A stretch of DNA of 64,000 bases from Prosopocoilus inquinatus. Its lineage: Eukaryota; Arthropoda; Insecta; Coleoptera; Lucanidae. Both the position numbers and the translations under genes were made by a program. The stretch lies in contig CM069880.1 of assembly GCA_036172665.1 (NCBI GenBank), forward strand, positions 5,706,501 to 5,770,500, read 5' to 3'. The stretch's first letter is position 1. Each line of letters begins with the position of its first letter. This document shows, piece after piece, positions 21,781 through 30,845 of this stretch. Under the pieces are notes generated by a model. It was not told where the DNA came from. It was given only the letters and a program-made list of their open reading frames with translations, and did no database searches.

Positions 21781-22060
21781 TTATAATTTCAGTTTAAGAA
21801 CACGAGTCGTGGTAGTAACTTTTTTCTTGGCCTTTAGAATTTCAGCAGTGATTTTGTTTCGTGTGGTTTTGTATAAGGTAAAATAAAATTGGTTGTTGGC
21901 AAGCGGACTGTTGGTCCAGAACATATCAAGCTGATCCCTGAGCTTTATGTTTTCCAATATATTAGGGGTTATCCAAGGTTTTTTTTTGATCACGTTGGAA
22001 GTGCTGGAAGTGGACCCAATACGGTTTAGAGATTTTTTTCATCACTCAAGGCCGTTTGAT
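21781..22060 (-). pseudogene. Non-LTR retrotransposon fragment (endonuclease-RT linker)
   Basis: The minus-strand ORF 21993-21781 reads KKKPWITPNILENIKLRDQL, then YKTTRNKITAEILKAKKK, the characteristic linker between the endonuclease and reverse transcriptase of Jockey/CR1-type elements. No endonuclease or RT core is attached. Confidence 0.75.
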
Positions 22061-23030
22061 ACGAATTGCATAAAAACATATACATGTCTTCTGCCGTATT
22101 TATATTATCTTAAGGATGTGGTGTAAGTTACGTAACATGTTTTCAAATTTGACATAATTCAGCTTGTTTTTTTCAGGTAGTATTTCAAATTGTCCAGTTT
22201 TGTAGTTATTGTGATGTGGATTTAAGGTAAGGAAGAAACTATGCTTTAATGATCAGATATACAGGGTGTTCCTTTACTGTGTGCAAATACTTAAACCTGC
22301 AATATATCACCATGAATGGCAACGATTGAACTCATATGTTCTTAACATAAATGTAATAGTTTTCGTGAAAAATGCAGTGGCAGATTTTCACTAAACCGTC
22401 TCAGAACTGCTGGCATAGCTAAAAGTCGAACGCGGCCGCCTGTTGAATTACTACCCGAAGCCGAAATCGGTCACGGTCAGTGCCTTATCGGAACTCGAGG
22501 AGGAACCATGTAACTCTCGTCGCTACGATCAGCTGGTCCGTCAGAGTGTTTACAATTTAAATTAACTTCACTGCAAGTAATTACAAGTTTAAGTATTAAA
22601 TTAAAAACTAGTGCAATTCAAGAAGCTACGGTTCGTAATTGCCGAACAAACTAAAAGCGAGGTACAAACAAATTGTAATTTCTCATTTCATATTATTTTT
22701 AGAAGACTTATTTTACATTTACTTTGTTTCCAAAGACCGTAAGTAGTAATACTTTCACTATTATCAGCGAGATTGCAGCAAAAGTTTATTTACGTAAAAG
22801 GGTGAAGGAAGAACATTTTTAACACGCTTACCTAATTGGTGCATAAGTTTTCGGATTTATTCGTCGATAGTTGATATCGTAAAACATATTACTTCGCTCA
22901 GTGAATTAAAATTTTAATTAAAATAATTAATAAACGATATCAGTGATTATTATCACGAAACTCTGCGTTGAACATCGATTGCGGTATCGGTGGGCGTGTT
23001 CATACCGAGAGGAAGGCGAAGTTGACATTC
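22061..23030. other. No recognisable gene
   Basis: There is a TACAGGGTGTTCC string near 22260, typical of ends of small insect elements, and a GC-rich patch near 22430-22540. No domain was recognised. Confidence 0.35.
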
Positions 23031-23039
23031 CTATCTTTC

Positions 23040-23330
23040 TTGAGCATTTCAACAGTTCCAAACAAGTGGTCTGTCCGAAATTGTTTGGCTATGATACGGT
23101 AGCCACCAAATACCCGCAGAAGGAAGCATTTCGCTTATGATAATTCCTGTTGACCTATCAATGAACCCTCTTGTAAAGATATAGTCTATGCAACAAGCAG
23201 TACGTTCGTTATTTCTAATTTGTGTTCTTGTTACAGAATTTGTCTGTTTTAGGAATCTAAAAGAAGCCAGCAAATCTTCATATTGGGGTGTACCTTCCTG
23301 TTCCACCAGATTTATGTTAATGTTTTAAGT
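23040..23330 (-). pseudogene. Non-LTR retrotransposon endonuclease fragment
   Basis: The minus strand reads YEDLLASFRFLKQTNSVTRT, then NNERTACCIDYIFTRGF and STGIIISEM, the C-terminal half of an apurinic-type endonuclease domain. The final SDH catalytic block is missing. Confidence 0.65.
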
Positions 23331-23747
23331 TAAAAGGGATTTATTAAAATCATTGACAGAGAGAAAACTCTCATGCTCAATAACGAATGAGACACGTCAC
23401 CTATTTGGGGGTGGGTAGAGTAACAGCATATGAAGTCGCAGTTCACCGTTCAGCATTATGCAACAAAAAATTCCTTCCCAGTTTTGGAAACTGTCCTTTC
23501 TGACTGTTACTTCAAAAATGTTTCTTGTAAAAATAATCGATCATAACACAGTTCATAAGGGGGTTTCGTAACCTAAAAGTTTGGGAAACGCTAATCTAAG
23601 TGATCCTGTATATACATGCCGGGTGTAATCAAATTAGTTTCACATATTAATATTGCAAGTTCCTAGTCATGTAAGAGAATTAATGCCGCAATTATCAAAG
23701 ATCTAACTCAAAAATAAAAAAATGACCTACTAAAAGAGTGTTGGTAC

Positions 23748-24331
23748 TTTTGTTTGAGAACTTCTGGTCGATCGTGCGTAAAGACATAAAATAAAACTCC
23801 ATCAAAAGTCAAGGTCAAGTGCTTGATCGCATTTTTAAAAGCTGTGATGTTTTATGTAAACACAATATCAATTCATAGTGTCCCAGCAGTTGCCCACGTT
23901 AGCAATTTGATTAAAGGAGACCATTTTAAATCTACTCTCACTGATTACGGAATTAAATTTGTTTTATTAGATAATCGATAATATTTAAATCTTAGTATGA
24001 ATTACATAAACATAAACTTTATTCTTTATTGAATAACTAAAGCGTCTTCAATAACGATAAGACAAATAAGTTCTTTGTCAGGTACTCCTCGATGTCATTC
24101 ATCTGTACAGTGTAAGTAAAACAAATAATCAAACCAAAAATGAAGGGACGATGAATACTGACGTGTGTTGTTTCCGATGCTTATTTTCTGTAATGGAATT
24201 GCTGAGCGAAGATTTTATTGACCCAGTGCCCTTCACTTCGACGACCCTTTATTGCTTTATGTTTTGTTTATAATGTAATGTTTTGCTTAGAAAAATCCAC
24301 ACACGATCGGTCAGAGGTTCTCAAACAAAAT
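23748..24331. repeat. Inverted repeat with hAT-like GGTTCTCAAAC ends
   Basis: The left arm 23748-23779 and right arm 24301-24331 are inverted repeats with a few mismatches (TTTTGTTTGAGAAC versus GTTCTCAAACAAAA). CAGAGGTTCTCAAAC at about 24312 resembles the start of many hAT elements, but it faces outward. The arms may therefore be ends of two different insertions rather than one 584-bp element. A second hAT-like end (GTTTGGGAAACGC) lies near 23580. Confidence 0.4.
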
Positions 24332-24570
24332 GACTCCGGGCTCTTCTGGGGCTTTAATTTCTTTCATTTTTCACTAAAAAAATAAGATATGCAGAATTTT
24401 TTTTTTCTTAAGTCATGAAGAACTTACAGTTTTAATATGTGAACTTCGCCTTGTGATTGTGTAACATTTCATTTGCTATCTGCATTTCCTTTATTTTTTG
24501 TTTTGTCTTTGAGAACACAATAAAGGCATTTATTATTATTATTATTATTTTTATTATTTGATGACACGCT

Positions 24571-24573
24571 GTA

Positions 24574-24604
<31 letters not shown>
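24571..24604. repeat. (TA)n microsatellite at the 3' end of Penelope copy A
   Basis: The run of TA dinucleotides directly abuts the 3' end of the minus-strand Penelope-like copy A. A (TTA)n tract lies just to its left (about 24528-24560). The same arrangement recurs at the other three Penelope copies. Confidence 0.85.
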
Positions 24605-26348
24605 GCTGTAGTATTCTTCCGGGTAGTCCTCCGCGTTGAGTTCTCTAAAGAACTATTTGTCTTCTGACAACGTTTCGGCAAGGTCTCACTTGCCATCTTC
24701 AGGTCTTCGCTGCTGCTTGCCTGCTTCTGCTCCTCGTCGTTACTCGAGTCACAGTGGCTTCTGGTCGCGCTGGTGGTGGTTTAAGTACCGTGTTGCGGTC
24801 ACGCGTCGTTACGCTTGGTGGTTTTTCCGCTTGACTTCTTGTTGTTGGTTGATTGGGTCGTGCCTGTTGACTGCTTTCTCCTAATCCTGATGGTCCGGGG
24901 TTCGCTGGTTTCTGGCTTCGGGTTACTGGTCCTCGACTGTCGGTGGATTTTCGGATCACTGGCCTCCAGGTGGGTGGTAGTCGTAAGGCATCATCTCTGG
25001 TGTTTAAGTTCATCTGATGTTTCTCGATTTCTATCGCTTCTCGGATGATGCGTTTGGTCTTGTGTTCTACGCTGGCAATTGTTCTGGTGTTGTCGAAATC
25101 TATTTTGTGTGAAGTCGCTTTTACGTGTTGTGCCAATGATGATGTTTTCTCGTCCTTCTCGACGGCCTTTCGATGTTCTTCTCTCCTGACGCTTATTTTT
25201 CTATTTGTTTGGCCTATGTAGACCTTGTCGCAATCTTGACAGGGAATTCCGTACACGCCTTGGCTTTCCAGTTGTATTTTAGTTTTGACTGTTGGCAGGA
25301 TGTTTCCAATTTTCTTGTCGGTGTTGAATGATGTCCGGATATTGTGTTTCTTGAGTATTCTGCTGATCTTCTCTGTTGTCCCTTTAACAAATGGTAGGCA
25401 TGCTGTTCCTACTATATCTTTTTCCTCTTCCTGTGTCTTGGGTTTGCGTTGGTGTTCGGCTTTCCTGATTTGTTTGTCCTGATATCCATTTTTTATTAAA
25501 GATGAGCGGATTTTCTTCATTTCTTCTACCTTGTTTTCTGAGTCAGCCAATCTTTGGGACCGGGTGACGAGGGTCCTTACCACTGATTGCAATTGTGCTG
25601 GATGGTGATGTGATTGTGCGTTCAGGTACCGTTCCGTGTGGGTTGGTTTTCGGTATACGGAATGTCCAAGGCTTCCATCTGGTTTTTTTCTTTATAAGTA
25701 CATCGAGGAATGGAAGTTCGTTGTTTTCTTCGATTTCCATCGTGAACTTGATCTTCGGATGGATTTCATTCAGGTGTTGCAGAAATCTTCGTAGTTGTTC
25801 TTCTCCGTGCTTCCATATTATGAAGGTGTCGTCCATATATCTGAGCCACAGGTGTGGTTTGTGACTTGCGGTATCGATGGCCCGTACTTCGAAATCCTCC
25901 ATGAATAAGTTGGCGATTACAGGAGATAATGCTGATCCCATGGGTGATCCTTCTACTTGTTTATAACGTTGGTTCTTGAAGATGAAGTAGGTGTTCTTCA
26001 AGCAGTGCTTCACCAGGTCCATGGTGTCGTCTGGGATGTGGTGTTTTAGATGAATGATATCCACTGCTTCGTCTATTGGTATGTTGGTGAATAGTGAGAC
26101 CACGTCGAAACTTACTAGCAGATCTCCTGGTTCTACGGTGAAGTCCTTTATACGCTCGATGAAGTGGCCTGCGTTCTTTACGTAGGATTCTGCTTCTTCG
26201 GCGTATGGCTGCAGTCGTTTGGCCAAGAATTTTGCTAGTGGTTGTAACGGTGATCCGATGGAACTGACGATTGGCCTCAGTGGTATCCCTTCCTTGTGGA
26301 TTTTTGGTAATCCGTAGAGCTTTGGGCATCTGGATGATTTTTCCCTCG
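24605..26348 (-). mobile_element. Penelope-like element copy A (5'-truncated, minus)
   Basis: Copy A is nearly identical to the right part of copy C (30846-33126). It begins within the RT domain (REKSSRCPKLYGLPKIHKEG) and runs to the 3' end. It is joined head to head with copy B at 26348/26349. The coding region is split by a single-base insertion: 25681-25690 has seven T where C has six, which shifts the frame after the FLDVLIKKK block. The RT part (26367-25543) and GIY-YIG part (25592-24699) therefore lie in two frames. Confidence 0.95.
24699..26348 (-). pseudogene. Penelope-like RT and GIY-YIG protein, copy A, frameshifted
   Basis: The RT part shows SFDVVSLFTNIPIDEAVD (motif A), EGSPMGSALSPVIANLF (motif B) and LRYMDDTFIIW (motif C, catalytic YMDD). 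After the +1 frameshift near 25685, the second frame carries VYGIPCQDCDKVYIGQT, the GIY-YIG endonuclease core, and a basic C-terminus rich in TRSR repeats. N-terminal RT residues are absent because of the 5' truncation. The first residues of the ORF (starting at 26367) are read through from copy B and are not native. Confidence 0.9.
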
Positions 26349-27953
26349 CGTAAAGAACGCAGGCCACTTCATCGAGCGTATAAAGGACTTCACCGTAGAA
26401 CCAGGAGATCTGCTAGTAAGTTTCGATGTGGTCTCACTATTCACCAACATACCAATAGACGAAGCAGTGGATATCATTCATCTAAAACACCACATCCCAG
26501 ACGACACCATGGACCTGGTGAAGCACTGCTTGAAGAACACCTACTTCATCTTCAAGAACCAACGTTATAAACAAGTAGAAGGATCACCCATGGGATCAGC
26601 ATTATCTCCTGTAATCGCCAACTTATTCATGGAGGATTTCGAAGTACGGGCCATCGATACCGCAAGTCACAAACCACACCTGTGGCTCAGATATATGGAC
26701 GACACCTTCATAATATGGAAGCATGGAGAAGAACAACTACGAAGATTTCTGCAACACCTGAATGAAATCCATCCGAAGATCAAGTTCACGATGGAAATCG
26801 AAGAAAACAACGAACTTCCATTCCTCGATGTACTTATAAAGAAAAAACCAGATGGAAGCCTTGGACATTCCGTATACCGAAAACCAACCCACACGGAACG
26901 GTACCTGAACGCACAATCACATCACCATCCAGCACAATTGCAATCAGTGGTAAGGACCCTCGTCACCCGGTCCCAAAGATTGGCTGACTCAGAAAACAAG
27001 GTAGAAGAAATGAAGAAAATCCGCTCATCTTTAATAAAAAATGGATATCAGGACAAACAAATCAGGAAAGCCGAACACCAACGCAAACCCAAGACACAGG
27101 AAGAGGAAAAAGATATAGTAGGAACAGCATGTCTACCATTTGTTAAAGGGACAACAGAGAAGATCAGCAGAATACTCAAGAAACACAATATCCGGACATC
27201 ATTCAACACCGACAAGAAATTTGGAAACATCCTGCCAACAGTCAAAACTAAAATACAACTGGAAAGCCAAGGCGTGAACGGAATTCCCTGTCAAGATTGC
27301 GACAAGGTCTACATAGGCCAAACAAATAGAAAAATAAGCGTCAGGAGAGAAGAACATCGAAAGGCCGTCGAGAAGGACGAGAAAACATCATCATTGGCAC
27401 AACACGTAAAAGCGACTTCACACAAAATAGATTTCGACAACACCAGAACAATTGCCAGCGTAGAACACAAGACCAAACGCATCATCCGAGAAGCGATAGA
27501 AATCGAGAAACATCAGATGAACTTAAACACCAGAGATGATGCCTTACGACTACCACCCACCTGGAGGCCAGTGATCCGAAAATCCACCGACCGTCGAGGA
27601 CCAGTAACCCGAAGCCAGAAACCAGCGAACCCCGGACCATCAGGATTAGGAGAAAGCAGTCAACAGGCACGACCCAATCAACCAACAACAAGAAGTCAAG
27701 CGGAAAAACCACCAAGCGTAACGACGCGTGACCGCAACACGGTACTTAAACCACCACCAGCGCGACCAGAAGCCACTGTGACTCGAGTAACGACGAGGAG
27801 CAGAAGCAGGCAAACAGCAGCGAAGACCTGAAGATGGCAAGTGAGACCTTGCCGAAACGTTGTCAGAAGACAAATAGTTCTTTAGAGAACTCAACGCGGA
27901 GGACTACCCGGAAGAATACTACAGCATTCAACACCCGCGGAAGCCTACGGATT

Positions 27954-27956
<3 letters not shown>
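26349..27956 (+). mobile_element. Penelope-like element copy B (5'-truncated, plus)
   Basis: Copy B matches copy D (33127-34766) almost base for base from the CGTAAAGAACGCAGGCC block to the 3' end, including the GGAAGCCTACGGATTAAC terminal segment that copies A and C lack. It is followed directly by (AT)n (27957-28010). With copy A it forms an inverted pair with essentially no spacer and arms of about 1.5 kb. Confidence 0.95.
26428..27831 (+). CDS. Penelope-like RT and GIY-YIG protein, truncated, copy B
   Basis: The open frame of 467 residues starts just before RT motif A. It keeps motif B, the catalytic YMDD, the PFLDVLIKKKPDG block, the GIY-YIG domain and the TRSR-rich tail. In the endonuclease the expected VYG of the GIY motif reads VNG (GVNGIPC), so the GIY tyrosine is replaced by Asn. 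The finger part of RT is missing, so the protein would be inactive for reverse transcription. The ATG is internal and probably not a native start. Confidence 0.85.
   Translation: MVSLFTNIPIDEAVDIIHLKHHIPDDTMDLVKHCLKNTYFIFKNQRYKQVEGSPMGSALSPVIANLFMEDFEVRAIDTASHKPHLWLRYMDDTFIIWKHGEEQLRRFLQHLNEIHPKIKFTMEIEENNELPFLDVLIKKKPDGSLGHSVYRKPTHTERYLNAQSHHHPAQLQSVVRTLVTRSQRLADSENKVEEMKKIRSSLIKNGYQDKQIRKAEHQRKPKTQEEEKDIVGTACLPFVKGTTEKISRILKKHNIRTSFNTDKKFGNILPTVKTKIQLESQGVNGIPCQDCDKVYIGQTNRKISVRREEHRKAVEKDEKTSSLAQHVKATSHKIDFDNTRTIASVEHKTKRIIREAIEIEKHQMNLNTRDDALRLPPTWRPVIRKSTDRRGPVTRSQKPANPGPSGLGESSQQARPNQPTTRSQAEKPPSVTTRDRNTVLKPPPARPEATVTRVTTRSRSRQTAAKT

Positions 27957-28010
<54 letters not shown>
27957..28010. 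repeat. (AT)27 microsatellite at the 3' end of Penelope copy B
   Basis: The uninterrupted AT run of 54 bp directly follows the last GGATTAAC of copy B. Confidence 0.9.
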
Positions 28011-28012
<2 letters not shown>

Positions 28013-28053
28013 TCAGGTGGATAGCGACTATATTAATGCAGATTTTGAAAATA

Positions 28054-30083
28054 TGTTTTCACTATTACTTACCTGTGGTAGAGATGCATGATTTAAAATT
28101 AGTTACAATGATACAGCTGTTTCGTGTGGCTGTGCCAGACCAAAGTTGTGTTTTTTTAAATGGAACGTACTATGTATTATGGTTTATTTCAATTCGTCTT
28201 TAAGAGTAGATAAATTTATTACAAGGACGTGATGTACCTAAACCTAATAGTTTTTGAGATATTGACATTTCAATGTAAAAAATGCTATTATTTGATGTTT
28301 TATAGATTAGATGTTTATAAAAATTCGGCATTTAAATTTTACAGTAACGTTACATAACCTCTGTGGAAGAGAAAACAATTCCCATCTCGAACATATTCCT
28401 ATTATTTTACACAGGGTGATTCATAACTCCGATGTTTAGTTTACTCTGTTAGTTTAAATGGAACACCCTATATTTTATTACTGAATTTAATAGGTCTTTA
28501 ATTAAGCTTTACAATGATATAGGGTTCAGTATGTGTTACACAACAAGCCTACACCCAGTAAGATGTCAAATTCGTAGATTCATAAATCAGCAATTATTCC
28601 ATTTTCCAATGGAATATTTTGTCTATAATTTAGTTGATTTTAATTAAAAAAATCTGTATTGAGACTGTTTGTACTTTTAGTCTGTTAAAAGTTTATATTT
28701 ATTTCATCTGTAACATAAAAAAACTGTATGCATACTTTTATTCAATACCACCCTAGCTCCAAGCTCCAAGGTTTGTCGCAGAGTTGTAATGGTTGGTAAT
28801 TATGATCATTAACTGTGACTGCGACCGTCTTACTATATGTTTATCTTCTTTGCCTTGCAAACCAGGGAAATACAGAAACACCAGTTCGAAGCAAATTCCA
28901 CCAAATAATAACCGACAAAAATTCCATCTCAAACATAGAACATGCACTGGCAGTGGGGATCGAATCCACGCCTGAAGATGCCCCCCCCCCCCTCCCTCCA
29001 AGTGTCAATTCCGTTGCCTGCGAAACTAATGCTTAACTCCTAAAATTTTAATTTTATCAACATTATCTCAATATTTCAAATAAGACAATACCCAACAACA
29101 ACAACAAACATACTAATAAAAATAACAGTAATAATACAAATAACTATAGCATGTGATTTAAATATGAATCAATCTCCTTATCATAGAAAACAATTTTGTG
29201 AAGAGGACCATGGTTATCATTTTGAAAATTTTCTATATTGTTATTAATGTTAAATCAATTATTATTATTATTATGGTTATAATTTCACAGAAATTTTCAT
29301 TGCTATTGTTATTGGCGTTTGTTGCGTTCCTTAGCGTTACTTAATCTTACTTAAAATAATCAGGCAATGTTGGTAAAATAAAATTAAAAAAAAAATTAAG
29401 TATGCATTTCGTTTGTGATGTCATAAATCAAATAAGTGTCATTTTTAACAGACCAGAAACTAGAAACAGACTCAATACAGATTTTCTAAATAAAATCAAC
29501 GATATTATAGACAAAATATTCCATTGGAAGACGGAATAATGCTGTTTTATGAATTTACAAATTTGACATCTTACTATGTGTAGGTTTGTTGTGACATACT
29601 GAATCCTGTATCATTGTAAAGCTTAATCAAAGATCTATTAAATTCAGTAATAAAATATAGGGTGTTCCATTTAAACTAACCGAGTAAAATAAACGTGGGA
29701 GTTATGAATCACACTGTGTAAAATAATAGTAATATGTTCGAGATGGAAATTGTTTTCTGTTCCATAGAGGTTATGTAACGTTACTGTAAAATTTAAATGC
29801 CGAATTTTAATAAACATCTAATCTCTAAAACATCAAATAATAGCATTTTTTTTTACATTGAAATGTCAATATCTCAAAAACTATTAGGCTTAGGTACATA
29901 ACATTCTTATAATAAATTTATCTACTCTTAAAGACGAATAGAAATAAACCATAATATACAATATGTTCCATTTAAAAGAACACAACTTTGGTCTGGTACA
30001 GCCACACGGACCAGCCTGTATAATTGTAGCTAATTTTAAATCATGCCTCTATACCATAAGTAAGTAATAGCGAAAACAGCACA
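28054..30083. mobile_element. Long-inverted-repeat (foldback) element with arms of about 580 bp
   Basis: The left arm 28054-28640 and right arm 29505-30083 are diverged reverse complements over nearly their whole length. Shared blocks include GTGGCTGTGCCAGACCAAAG, TTTAAATGGAACACCCTAT and CCGATTTTAA-type segments. The 860-bp centre holds a SINE-like segment and AT-rich sequence. There is no transposase. The element lies between the two Penelope pairs. Confidence 0.8.
28740..29040 (-). mobile_element. Possible tRNA-derived SINE
   Basis: The minus strand shows a tRNA-like head near 29040-28945. It includes GCGTGGATTCGATCCCCAC, a good B box and T-arm, preceded by a degenerate A-box region (GCATTAGTTTCGCAGGC) and a run of 12 C/G at about 28981-28992. 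The body towards 28740 has no homology I can name. An interrupted A-to-B spacing makes the call tentative. Confidence 0.4.
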
Positions 30084-30822
30084 GCGAATAAAATATTAAA
30101 TCAATGAAATTCGCACTTTTTGACGCAATATATCCGTAACTAATGCGACGTTATTTTAAAATATGAATCGCTTTACATTTTGACACCAATCTACTAGAAA
30201 CTTTCAGTTGTTTATTAAATATTTACATCTAAAAATTACTCTTTTCTCAATAACTCGTCGAATATCAGAATTGGACCCTACAAACTATCATTTAAAAGCT
30301 TATCAAAAACGCTATGAAATGATGTGAAAATATACAGGTTGTTCTATTTGAAAAAATAGAGTTTTTGTTATTTATAATTATTCATCTTCAAAAAATCGTA
30401 GTAAGCCTAGGAACATCCCTTCACGACTTGGCTTGATCTCGAAAGATTGGCCACAGCCTTGGCATTGACTGAAAAAAAATCAGTTGCGTTATCTTTAGTG
30501 GTTTAGAACTTACGAATTTTTGAACGGAACCTTGCATCCGGTAATTTTCAAGAAAAAATTGACTCACATCAAGAAGTATGATTGATACGTAAAAATGACT
30601 CAAATAAATTTAACGCAGAATTTAGTGTAGTATCCAAAAATGTAGTCAAAATGGGATGTTTAATTTAAAAAAATACGTAACTTTAATATTTTTATAATAC
30701 TTGGACAAACGAAAATAATTTTAAAATGTGCAATGGAAGCGCTTCTATTATACAAAAAAAAAATGGAGTCGATACCTGGAATAGCAAGAAAGTTACGGAA
30801 CTTTTACGGAGCTCTGGGACAC
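30084..30822. other. No recognisable gene between foldback element and Penelope copy C
   Basis: The stretch is AT-rich. Minor ORFs at 30421-30603 show no motif. Confidence 0.4.
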
Positions 30823-30845
30823 CATATATATATATATATATATAT
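30823..30845. repeat. (TA)n microsatellite at the 3' end of Penelope copy C
   Basis: The TA run directly abuts the GCTGTAGTATTC 3' end of copy C, as at copy A. Confidence 0.85.

Noticed and set aside
24700..25050. Plus-strand ORFs opposite Penelope copy A (and equivalents at the other copies).
   Set aside because: They are antisense shadows of the RT/GIY-YIG reading frame and recur only because the copies recur.
27820..27885. The Penelope 3' end contains CTGAAGA, a GGCAAG/CTTGCC hairpin, GAAAC and GTC, resembling a hammerhead core.
   Set aside because: Bases before CTGAAGA and after GTC do not pair (no stem I), and stem III is poor. Without stem I in cis it is not a supported ribozyme.
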